NCBI RefSeq assembly: GCF_014633365.1
Contig: NC_068340.1
Span: 16,099,879 to 16,163,878 of the forward strand
Length of the DNA stretch: 64,000 nt
Direction: 5' to 3'
DNA from: Diospyros lotus
Taxonomy: Eukaryota > Streptophyta > Magnoliopsida > Ericales > Ebenaceae
This document shows, piece by piece, positions 55,968 to 64,000 of the stretch. Position 1 is the stretch's first letter. Every line of letters begins with the position of its first letter. The position numbers and the translations under genes were made by a program. Below the pieces are notes generated by a model that was not told the origin of the DNA, did no database searches, and saw nothing but the letters and a program-made list of their open reading frames with translations.

Positions 55968-56637
55968 ATAGAAGGATCAAGTTCAGACATAATCAGTTAC
56001 CTTCCTTTACATGTGAACTAAAAAAATTCTAATGTGCTTCCCAATTGAGGATGCACTAAGGACTAGTATTTTGTCAAAGAAATAGAGGTATGGCTAGGTG
56101 AGGTTTCCTCGGCTTGTATTTAATAATGATTTCTACAAGAAAGCAAGGATAACACCTAAAAATGAGCTTCTCAGGGCTATGTATCAAGTTCTACTTCGTC
56201 ATTGAGGTCCAATAGTCAAGTTCAAACCATCCTTGTATGTATTAAAAGGTTGTTCTGAGATCAATCATTTGATTTGTTTTGTGTTGAACAATGATATCCA
56301 AGAACTCATCCTTCTTATTCAGAGAGGTGAAGCATATAAATTACCATCTTTTTTTATTTATGTGTGTGTGTGTCTTCAGCTTAAACATTTGGAACTCCGT
56401 TTATGTATGTTTAGTCCTCTTCTTAGATTTGGAGGACTCAGCATGCTTATTTCCTTAAAGTTTCAAAATTTTTCCATTACTTCAAAGATCCTTTCTACAT
56501 TAATCTCAAGTTTCCCAAGACTTGAAAGGAAGAAGCTTGAAAGTTGCAAAATCTTCAGTTTCAGTAACCTCGAAATTTCTACCCCAAAACTTACATCCTT
56601 AGTTTCTTATGGAAAATTTCATTCATTATCTTTCAAT
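55968..56637 (+). pseudogene. F-box/FBD/LRR-type pseudogene, right arm, copy 2
   Basis: The start codon is lost (ATA at the place of ATG 38408). The longest open part, 56233-56655, gives 140 codons: MYVLKGCSEINHLICFVLNN, DIQELILLIQRGEAYKLPSF, LQLKHLELRLCMFSPLLRFG, SMLISLKFQNFSITSKILST, LISSFPRLERKKLESCKIF. It is the longest F-box-type frame in the window, but the F-box itself is broken by stops and the FBD end is missing. The C-terminal residues after NAMN are copia LTR. Confidence 0.75.
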
Positions 56638-57010
56638 GCTATGAATTTAGATTGAATACAAATCACAATCATACTATCAACCACACAAATGAACACAAAA
56701 TTTTACGTGAAAAACCTAAATAGGGAAACTGCAGACAAAAAGAATAAAATATCACTAATCGGATATTGCTACAATAAATCTAGTGACCTTTGCACCTATT
56801 TATTGATCTAAAACCATCTCATAGATGTACATAGGAAATTCTATCCTGATAAAAAAATTATTCATGAGGATATTTCTCTAAATGAGATAAATCTCAATAA
56901 AAATTGAATTCGATAACATCCAAAATGCAGTCAAATTTGAAGTCCTAATCCCAATCTAGTTAGGAAACCCAATCATAGATGAATTAGGAGTTTGAGTCAT
57001 AATTATCGCA
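56638..57010 (-). repeat. Copia 3' LTR, right arm, copy 2 (reversed)
   Basis: Paralogue of 39075-39429, with the piece acaaaattttacgtgaaaaa that is missing there. It ends aattatcgca before the reversed PPT. Confidence 0.7.
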
Positions 57011-57474
57011 AATCTCCACCTTGAGTCTAAATTCACATGTGGAATTATCTAGAATTTTTCTTCTAATGAAATCACGGAGAATTAATCTCCCAGACGAATA
57101 CCATCTAAATCCACCCAATGCTTGAATTTTACAGTAGGTAGGGACTTGCTTAACATATGTACAGGATTATCATGAGTGATGATTTTTCTCACGATAACTT
57201 CTCCACAAGCAATAATATCCCAAATAAAATGATATTGCACATCAATGTGCTTCGTTCTCTCGTGAAACATATGATCTTTAGTGAGGAAAATAATACTTTG
57301 ACTATCATAGTAGACTGTATTGTTTTAAAGATTCTCACTGATTTCACCAATTAACACTTTAACCCAAATGGCCTTTTTAATAGATTTAATAATCACCATA
57401 TATTCAACTTCAATAGTAGATAGGGAAAGAGTAGACTATAAGGTAGCCTTCCAACTGATAACACAACCACCAAA
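57011..57474 (-). pseudogene. Copia RNase H end, right arm, copy 2 (reversed)
   Basis: 57270-57082 on the minus strand: [37 protein letters not shown]. Cut at 57475 by the Athila-type LTR, exactly as in copy 1. Confidence 0.8.
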
Positions 57475-58545
57475 TGTAATGACCCGAGTTTTCAGGGCAA
57501 AGAGCAAGGTGGCTGCATGTTGTGCTCACAATAGTTATCTTCAAGAAGAGATAGAAGAATTAAGTGTGGTTTGAAGGAACTTCAAAGGAAAAAGCTAACC
57601 CAAAGAGGGTTGAAGATTGAAGGAGGTTTAAATTAGGGGATGATTTGCGGTCAATTTTGTAAAATCTTGTTATAATTATATACCTATTTTAATTTTAAAA
57701 TTTGTTTAACTGAATATTTATGTGTAATTTGTAGTTAATATATAGATTTAGATGAAAATGAAATTTAAAAAGGAATTAAGGGTGGATTAGAAATTTTAGA
57801 AAAAAAAGAAGAGAATATTCTCCTTTAATTTTTAACAAAAGAAATTAAATTAAAAAGAATTTACAATATATATAAATATATATAATATATAATATATTAT
57901 ATATATTACATATAATATATAATTTACTATATTATATATAGTTTCATTTCTCGCACAGTTTCTACAATTTAATTTCTGTCTATTTCAATATTGGAATTTC
58001 TTTTCTGTATTCTTAATTTCAATACTTTAAATTCCAATATTTAATTTCAATATTTTAATTACTGCCATTTAATTTTCAACACTTAAATACCTACAATTTT
58101 AATTTCTATTATTTACATACTGTAATTTACTTTTCTATATTTTTATTTTCCCGTATTTTAATTTTCAATATTAAAAAATGAAGATGTGTGGCTAATTATT
58201 TCCGGGCCAAGGCAAGGATAGTGTCCAAAGCCAAAATTTCTCGAGTTAGTTGAACTTCATTGTAAATGGAGGTGTTAAAATTAATTTTTAGATTTTTGCC
58301 AAATACTTGAGTTTGGATTAAGATATATGCCTAATCCGGAACCCTCATGCCATGTATGTGAGTTGCCCAATCTAGAAATATTTTCATCACCAAACTTAAG
58401 TGTACATTATATACATTTCGGTTTATAGTGGTTGCTTAAGTTAGAGTCGGCATGCCATGTATGTTGGTTACTCGAATTATAACCATTATCATCTCGAAAC
58501 GTAATCAATAGCAAATGTTTTAAAATTAATTTAACCCGATGATAC
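57475..58545 (+). repeat. Athila-type LTR fragment (family E), copy 2
   Basis: TGTAATGACCCGAG start with the same ccaaa flank as at 39894; one copy of the 55-bp word (57667-57721); a TA-rich block (57868-57945); then a jump to sequence equal to 42305 on (ttctcgcacagtttctacaatt). Cut at 58546 by another LTR-like start. Confidence 0.8.
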
Positions 58546-58651
58546 TGTAAGCACCCACGCTCGGATATCCCAACCACCCAGACTAATCCATGATGCTCCT
58601 GCATTAATTTGACTAGAAATTAAAACAAAACAATATGGAAATGAAAGATGC
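58546..58651. repeat. LTR-like start or fragment (family F)
   Basis: TGTAAGCACCCACGCTCGG with flank gatac interrupts the E LTR. The word gatgctcctgcattaat occurs twice (about 58591 and 58680). Sequence at 60521 (actacccgaacaggagcg) may be its continuation after a later insertion. Weak. Confidence 0.35.
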
Positions 58652-59095
58652 TCAAGCTAAATAATCAAAGAAATTCTGTGATGCTCCTGCATTAATAGGG
58701 GAGAGAAGAAAAAGGGGAGAGACATAGAGAAGAGAGGAAGAATACCTGACAAAATCAGAGATAGACCTGCTGGAGCTGGAGGCTGCAATGGAGACAACGA
58801 CAGTGTTGAGGTAGTGGATGCGACGACGGCGTTGAGGTAACAGATGTGACGGTGGCGTTGAGGTAGCGGATGCGGCGGAAGCACTGACAGCGTTGAGGCA
58901 ACAACGAGGTTGCGACGGAGACAAAGCTGGAGCAGGAGACGAAGAAAGAGATGGAGGTAAGATGCTGCAGCGAAGGAGACGGAGGTGATAGAGAGAAGGA
59001 GACAGAGAGGAAGATGGAGATGGAGGGAAATGGGGGCGGGAGAGATGAGGGAGGCAGAGATAAGGGAGGGAAATGGGGACGAGTAATAAAAACAT
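58652..59095 (-). other. GC- and purine-rich block with a 147-codon frame, unknown origin
   Basis: The plus strand is strongly purine-rich (gggagagaagaaaaagg, gagaaggagacagagagg). The minus strand is open for 147 codons but low in complexity (Ser, Pro, Leu and Arg). It includes a 26-bp minisatellite (58805-58882). It resembles a 5' leader region more than a protein gene. A captured host fragment inside a DNA transposon is possible. Confidence 0.3.
58805..58882. repeat. 26-bp minisatellite, three units
   Basis: gttgaggtaRYRGATGYGRCGRYGGC-type units begin at 58805, 58831 and 58857. A partial fourth follows (gttgaggcaacaacg). Confidence 0.85.
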
Positions 59096-59609
59096 ATTTT
59101 TGTTTATTTTTAAAGTTTTATAAATAATTTTAAAATTTAAAAGTTATTTTTTAATTTTTGTTTATATTTTGAAAGAAAAAAAATAAACAAAATATCTTTT
59201 TCTATTTTTGTAAATTTTAGATATTTTTTAAACTTTTGTTTATATTTTAAAGAAAAAGAAAAATAAAAATAAATAAAATATCTTTTTATTTTCTTGTAAA
59301 TTTTTCAGTAGTAAAAAATATACTTTTTAAGAATATTGAAAGAAGAATGAAATAAAAACATACTTTGTTTTTAATTATTAATTATATTTTATATTTTTAG
59401 AATATAAAAATATATTTTTTAGAATAAGTATATTATTAATAATTAATTATAAAAGTATATTAAAATAAAAATATACTTTTTAAGAATATCAAAAGAAGAA
59501 TGTTATTAAAAAATAAAAACATAATAGAAGAATGTTATTAAAAATGAAAATATTTTTTTATTAATTATATTTTATATTATTATATTTTTTTATATTAATA
59601 ATTTACTTT
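59096..59609. other. A/T-rich stretch, no gene
   Basis: Nearly pure A/T with internal repetition (tttgtttatattttgaaag and tttgtttatattttaaag about 80 bp apart; aaaaacatac and aaaatatac words). Probably the inner part of the CACTA element whose right end is at 60520. Confidence 0.4.
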
Positions 59610-60520
59610 TAGTAACTGTCAAACCAAGTATATTATGCCAAAAGTTTTTAGTGGCCACCATGTTCGGTTGTCATAAATAATTCACTTTTAGTGGCTACCA
59701 CATTATGCCGTCACAAATAGTCATCTTTTAGTGGCCACAAGTCTCGTCCCTCACAAATAAGCATAATGACTTAAACCCTTTACGAAACTTTTAGTGGTGG
59801 CCACTTTTAGTCATCATAAATAATATACTTTTAGTGACCGCCAACTCTGACTGTCACAAATAATGAACCTTTAGTGGCGGCCTTCACTGGCCATCACAAA
59901 TAAGTTTGTTAGAGTGTGTTCGCCATCCCCAAACTTTTAGTGGCCGCCATCCGTGGCCGTCACTAATAATATACTTTTGGTGGCCGCCTGTACTAACCCT
60001 CACAAATAATCTTATTTTTTTTGTTAGAAATAATCCACTTTTAGTGGCCACCACACATGGCCGTCACAAATAATCCACTTTTAGTGGCCGCCACACATGA
60101 CCCTCACAAATAATCTTATTTTTGTTAGAAATAATCCACTTTTAGTGGCCGCCACACATGGTCATCACAAATAATCTTTTTTTTTTGTTAGAAATAATCC
60201 ACTTTTAGTGGTCGCCACACATGTCCGTCACAAATAATCCACTTTTAGTGGCCGCCAGACATGGCCGTCACAAATAATCTTCTTTTAGTGATTGTAAATT
60301 CCACCCCTCACAACCGACTGTCATAATAATGCACTTTTAGTGGCCACAAGTCGTGGCCGTCACAAATAATGAGCTCTTTAGTGACCAATTTTTTTGGCCG
60401 CCACTAAATATGCTTTTTTACTGACAAACGGTTTATGATCGCCACTAATAGTTGTATTTGTGACAAATATCTTTTGGCCGTCACTAAAAATGGCCACTAA
60501 AAACTACTTTTCTTGTAGTG
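59610..60520. mobile_element. Right end of a second CACTA element, subterminal repeats
   Basis: The end sequence ttttcttgtagtg (60508-60520) is the inverted CACTACAAGAAAA terminus. About 0.9 kb before it consists of about 20 units of ttagtggccgccac...tggccgtcacaaataa, each an imperfect hairpin. This is a different family from 44596-45972 (its repeats read gcggcgatttt). The left terminus was not found, so the extent is open (up to about 58.55 kb). No transposase. Confidence 0.8.
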
Positions 60521-61518
60521 ACTACCCGAACAGGAGCGCCTACGGAAGGAGAAAGAATGAAACACAAGATAGAAACTACCTTGGCATGTATACACATGAA
60601 TTAAAACAGCGGAAGCTAAGCTATACACATGCATGCACTACGAGTACTCTGCTAACTCAGCGGTCACATGATAAATAAATAAATACAGACTTTTGTGCCG
60701 ATATACACGAGACATGAGGAATGATCTGGCATAGTTAAAAATAAGAGGGTAAATCCCTCTCAAACATCAGAGTTGACGGGGACTGACGGAATTGCCTATA
60801 CACCATACCGACTCTTTTGCTAGACGCTAACTCCCTTGCCCTTGACCCACGCTGCCACTACCTAGAATGATGAAAAGCAAAGTGAGTTGAGAGACTCAGC
60901 AAGCACAAAGAAAGAAAGGCTAAAGGTTGAACATATCCCATAAACTCTCCCCAGAACACCAACCCCCAAGCACACACAAGCCATGAGACGCTCAACACAG
61001 TATAAAAGCATAAATAAAAACACGTATCAGTCATTGGGACCCACATAAGACACATGGCACCTAAGTCCCATACTAACCTGTCGCTGCCTTGAAAGGCAAC
61101 TTAAATCTCCAACAAACCTACGCGCGCCATCTCGGGTCGGTGCTTCTATCACCTGAATACTCATGTCAGTCCTCCCGACACCCGAGTTGTAGAATAACCG
61201 AGCCGTAGTCTCCCTAGGAACGGTCCTCTCATCTGAGACTAGTGAACTGTCGGTAACCATGCAATGCACATAAAAATGCAATGGCGTAGTGAGCATTAAC
61301 TAGATACACTGGCGCCCATACATCCAGGCATCAAGCCATTCTTCGCCCACATAGTAAACCACACGTCAACGGTCAGTGACTAAGAGTGTTCGCCCGACGG
61401 TCCACTTCAGGGCCATACAATCGTCTACTCCAACGTCACCAAACAACCGACCCCTGCCCTACTGCTCGATAGCTCTAGCCTATTCACACCCAAGAAATCC
61501 ACAATCAAACCCACATAT
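60521..61518 (-). repeat. LTR-like block, minus strand, family F?
   Basis: No coding signal. The phrases cagcggaagctaagc (60608), aagtgagttgagagactcagc (60880) and aatgcaatggcgtagtgagc (61276) are of the kind found in minus-strand Tekay-type LTRs (compare gcaacggaagcattggatcg at 13666). Both ends are undefined: CACTA on the left, Cassandra on the right. Confidence 0.35.
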
Positions 61519-61744
61519 AGTAACATCCCGTTTGAGTGATAGGAATGACCGGAACAACTTACCCTTATGGGCCTACGCGAACTTCCCAGGGGGGTCACCC
61601 ATCCTTGGATTACCCCAGGTTAAGCACGCTTAACTTGAGAGTTCTTTGCCAACATTCAGCCCAAAAAGTATCCAGCTAGTGTTGTTTCCTTTCTTACACT
61701 ATCCTCGATATATACTAACTTCTCTGCACTCTCGGGGTATTACA
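61519..61744 (-). repeat. Cassandra LTR (3' LTR in element sense)
   Basis: 226 bp; minus-sense start TGTAATACCCCGAG, end ...GGGATGTTAC(T). It differs from the other LTR by roughly ten substitutions, for example cccaggggg/ctcaaggg and ccttgg/cattgg. Confidence 0.9.
61581..61645 (-). ncRNA. 5S rRNA-like segment in Cassandra LTR (left)
   Basis: The minus strand contains AGTTAAGCGTGCTT (61635-61622, 5S box A region) and GGATGGGTGACCCCCCT (61605-61589, box C region), followed by GGGAAGT, as in plant 5S rRNA. The spacing between the boxes is close to 5S. In Cassandra this promoter is transcribed by RNA polymerase III. It is not a cellular 5S gene: the 5' and 3' thirds of 5S are absent. Confidence 0.8.
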
Positions 61745-61955
61745 TTCTCCCCCCTTAAGCACATGACGTCCTCGTCATGCGACCTTACAACCAGTCCCAA
61801 ATCTCCCCCCTTGCATGATCGATGTGGGATTCGCCTAAGGTGCCTACATGCACCCCCCATAGGGGCCTACACACACCCCCCTCGTGACTCAGCCTCCTCG
61901 CTGAGGTTTGCCCACCATCGAGCTCAGAGGCTCGGGGGTCGGCTCTGATACCACC
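61745..61955 (-). other. Cassandra internal region with PBS and PPT
   Basis: Reading on the minus strand: PBS GGTGGTATCAGAGCC (61955-61941), a GC-rich spacer (with ggggggtgcatgtaggcacc near 61850) and PPT (61757-61745). No frame longer than the spacer; non-coding by nature. Confidence 0.85.
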
Positions 61956-62181
61956 TGTAACATCTCGTTCGAGTGATAGAAAGGACTGGAACAACTTACC
62001 CTGATGGGCCTACGCGAACTTCTCAAGGGGGTCACCCATCATTGGATTACCCCAGGTTAAGCACGCTTAACTTGGGAGTTCTTTGCCAACATTCAACCCA
62101 AAAAGTATCCAGCTGGTGTTGTTTCCTTTCTTACACTATCCTCGATATATACTAACTTCTCTGGGCTCTCGGGGTATTACA
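61956..62181 (-). repeat. Cassandra LTR (5' LTR in element sense)
   Basis: 226 bp; minus-sense TGTAATACCCCGAGAG... to ...CGAGATGTTACA, perfect TG/CA ends. Confidence 0.9.
62018..62080 (-). ncRNA. 5S rRNA-like segment in Cassandra LTR (right)
   Basis: Same boxes as the left LTR: AGTTAAGCGTGCTT (62073-62060) and GATGGGTGACCCCC (62041-62028). One base of the box C region differs from the left LTR (AATGATGGG against AAGGATGGG). Confidence 0.8.
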
Positions 62182-62186
62182 TTAAA

Positions 62187-62475
62187 TGTAATACCCGATT
62201 TTATATAGTATTGAAAATAAATAAATTTTGATTATTTTGGACAGGACCCCGGGTGGTCCGAGAAGCCCAAGAGTCGGTTTTGAGTAATTAATTATTAAGA
62301 ATTGTCGAATTGGCGACTGGAAGTGTCTCGGGACTTGAATGTCCAAGGAAGAGGGCAAGGGATTGGTGAGCGTCTCGAGATGAGGATAATGATGCTGGTA
62401 GCGGTCCGACCGGGAATAAATTCTGTATAAACACGAGTGGGTGCCAATACCGAATAGTCAGACGGGATCTCTTGG
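62187..62475 (+). repeat. LTR family C, 5' fragment (third copy)
   Basis: TGTAATACCCGATTTTATA start, then gggtggtccgagaagcccaa (compare ccttgagtggtttggggagc at 18320) and gcggtccgaccgggaata (compare gcagtcagatcgggaatt, 18418). Cut by LTR A at 62476. It abuts the Cassandra element, giving a short palindrome tattacat-taa-atgtaata. Confidence 0.7.
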
Positions 62476-64000
62476 TATAATACCCCATATTTTTGTGAAG
62501 ATGCCACGTATTTTAAGTGAGTTTAAAATACCAAAAATATGTTTGAATTGGCAACGAATGAACAAATCAGTCGTAGGGAGTACCCTATAGCTTAGATACC
62601 TAAGGTTAAAGGTATATTTTTGATGAGCGTCTCGAGGCAAGATTTATGACGCTGAAAGAAATCAAATCAGAAATGGTTTTCGGTTAAGCTAAGTTGTAGC
62701 CTAAAAAGACCGAATGATAGTAAGAGGCTTCCGAAAAATTGTGTATATTGAGTAATTTTGAGTTATTAATTTTGGGATTTTAAGTATCTCGATAAATTTG
62801 ATGTTTGAGGGTGTAATTGTAATTAGAAAATTATCCAAACGAAATAAGGATGAAATTAAGAGCTTATGTGGTAAAAGATTGAAGTTGAGGACTTGAAATA
62901 AGGGCCAAAGTGTTATTTGAAAGAAGTTTGGGGTTTTAGCTTGGATTCCAAAAGTTCAATTCATTCTAGTTTTGGATTTCAAAAGCCACTCAATTATGGC
63001 TTTGAGTCTTTGGAGTCCATGGCTAAGATTTTGACAAGCGGCATAATGTGATTGGTTGGAGAAATCTATAAAAAGGCACCATGGGTTCTTCACAAATCAT
63101 TCCAACCAAGTTTGAAGAGTGAAGCAATCTAAGAGGAGGAGCTTGCTCTAGAGAGAGAGAAGGGAATTCGGCAAGAAGGCAGGAAGAAAGTGGCGGAGAA
63201 CGAGCCTCGTCGGAGTTGCGGGTCTTTGCCAGAATTCGCCAAAATCAGTCAGCAAAAAAGTGAGGTAAGTCCCATTTTTTTGATAATTCGATAGAGGGGG
63301 ACGAGAGGGTCGCGTAGGTTCAAACAGGGGTCGAATCAGAGTTAAAACGAGGGAGATATGGCCGAAATACCAAACCGAGGCGTTGCTGTCCGAAATCTGC
63401 TGCTGTGCGTGAGTTACACGCGCCGAAAAATGCCTGCGCGTGAGGGCACGTGGTCCGACTTTCCAGGGCGCGTGAGGGCGCGTTAGGGGCTTATTTTTCT
63501 CCAAATTTTCTAGTTATACCCCTAATTTAATACCCTTCAACCTTATGTAAACATATTTGAATTTAGGTTTACCAAAACGTGTGTTTTCTGTAGAGACCTA
63601 GGCCGTTTGCAGTGAAATCGTATTGTTTAAGACATAAACCAACAAGGTGAGACTCCTATACTCCAAATCCTATTTTTTATTCTCTTATGAGAGACTTCTA
63701 TTGCATGAGACGTGTTTCGTGAAGTTCTTACACAAACGCTTGTTATTCTCTTACGTGAAATCATGTTGCATATATGAACTGTACTTTTCTGAAAAATATA
63801 TGTTGTTGGCTTTTTTTAACTGTTGCATTTATAAAATTTGTGTGACCATACTGTTGTACCTATTTGATGTTGACCGAGGGTAAAAGTCGGATATCCCTCG
63901 AGAGGCGCTATGCGTGCGCCATCGAGAAAGCTCTCATGGGGAAGACCGCGAGCCTAAGGGACAATGGATGTGGTGCTTGCATGAGTGCTATGAGGTCGGG
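62476..64000 (+). repeat. LTR family A, plus strand, continues past the window
   Basis: TATAATACCCCATA start (TG decayed to TA), flank cttgg. Reverse counterpart of 8265-9732 throughout, including the TATA box (63067-63074), gcgagcctcgtcgg-type leader, the tgcgcgtgagggc block (63435) and the gcgcttgcgtgcgcc-like block near 63910. It stops at the window edge, before the LTR end. Confidence 0.85.
63067..63074 (+). promoter_or_regulatory. TATA box of LTR A (plus copy)
   Basis: aatcTATAAAAAggcacc, about 590 bp after the LTR start, followed by a GA-rich leader with gagagagagaaggg. Confidence 0.5.

Larger units (their letters stand above)
54840..57474. repeat. Long inverted repeat (copy 2), left arm shortened
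   Basis: The left arm (about 54840-55775) lacks the copia 3' end and LTR; the right arm (about 55825-57474) is complete. The loop equals that of copy 1 (gaatatcagagcaagattt...). The palindrome therefore existed before the segmental duplication. The remaining paired part is about 0.8 kb of F-box-type sequence plus a short copia segment that pairs at a distance. Confidence 0.8.
48226..58545. other. Segmental duplication, copy 2
   Basis: Collinear with 16926-42925 without the hAT, Tekay and 1.36-kb insertions. Specific to this copy are the LTR B insertion at 49048, the assembly gap, a roughly 760-bp deletion in the left inverted-repeat arm at 55000 and loss of the region equivalent to 41790-42300. 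Confidence 0.85.
61519..62181 (-). mobile_element. Cassandra-type TRIM retrotransposon, complete, 663 bp
   Basis: Two 226-bp LTRs (61519-61744, 61956-62181), a 211-bp internal region, PBS (minus TGGTATCAGAGCC, 61954-61942) and PPT (minus gcttaaggggggagaa). Each LTR contains a 5S rRNA-like segment, the defining feature of Cassandra. There is no coding capacity, as expected; such elements are moved in trans. The left LTR terminus has AG where TG is expected, and no 5-bp target duplication is visible (catat / ttaaa), so one flank may be rearranged. Confidence 0.9.

Noticed and set aside
56233..56655. Functional F-box gene
   Set aside because: The 140-codon frame lacks a working F-box and FBD end, the upstream start is ATA, and its last residues are copia LTR.
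58652..59095. 147-codon minus-strand frame as a gene
   Set aside because: Low complexity (Ser/Pro/Leu/Arg), overlaps a 26-bp minisatellite, no homologue recognised.
60521..61518. Cellular gene with introns
   Set aside because: No coherent coding frame; phrases match minus-strand LTR sequence elsewhere in the window.
61581..62080. Two cellular 5S rRNA genes
   Set aside because: Only the promoter-containing middle of 5S is present, each within an LTR with PBS and PPT between; this is a Cassandra element.

Overview
The window looks like intergenic, repeat-packed nuclear DNA of a flowering plant, probably a eudicot. The evidence is plant-type Ty3/gypsy elements (Tekay/Del chromovirus, Tat and Athila lineages), Ty1/copia remains, hAT and CACTA DNA transposons, a Cassandra TRIM carrying 5S-rRNA-like LTRs, and relics of the plant F-box/FBD/LRR family. 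I found no intact cellular gene, no rRNA array and no CRISPR. A run of exactly 100 N at 50212-50311 shows this is a scaffolded draft assembly. The species cannot be read from the sequence.

Layout, left part (1-16.5 kb). A Tat-lineage gypsy element (LTR end, PBS, broken gag, protease, first part of RT) runs from the window edge to 3334. A Tekay/Del element is inserted there (3335-7624). It has one long gag-pol frame broken by only three stops and is cut off after RNase H. A minus-strand Tekay-type LTR (family A, 7625-9732) is fused to a minus-strand, apparently non-coding LARD-like element (9733-14960) with its own LTRs, PBS and polypurine tract. A further minus-strand LTR-like block follows, to 16550.

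Middle (16.9-58.5 kb). This is a large tandem segmental duplication. Copy 1 starts near 16926 and ends near 48225; copy 2 runs from about 48226 to at least 58545. The shared backbone is an LTR fragment with a 2.7-kb LTR (family C) inside it, unidentified exon-like fragments, a copia element, a 1.7-kb-arm inverted repeat of an F-box/FBD-type pseudogene plus copia 3' end, and the start of an Athila-type LTR. After the duplication copy 1 gained a 1.09-kb hAT element, a 10.55-kb Tekay element (itself holding a copia solo LTR) and a 1.36-kb insertion. Copy 2 gained an LTR of the LARD family and several deletions. The other copy preserves the empty site of each insertion, so their boundaries are unusually secure. 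Copy 1 ends in a rearranged Athila element with two PBSs; one of its LTR copies carries a 1.38-kb CACTA element.

Right part (58.5-64 kb). This holds LTR-type fragments, a GC-rich block with a 26-bp minisatellite, the repeat-rich end of a second CACTA element, a complete 663-bp Cassandra element on the minus strand, an LTR family C fragment, and a plus-strand LTR family A that runs off the window. That LTR is the inverted counterpart of 7625-9732.

Functionally the window is a record of nested transposition, not a set of cooperating genes. The parts most likely to be active today are regulatory: LTR promoters, the Pol III-type 5S-like promoters in Cassandra, and the two long F-box/copia inverted repeats, which could form hairpin RNA if transcribed.
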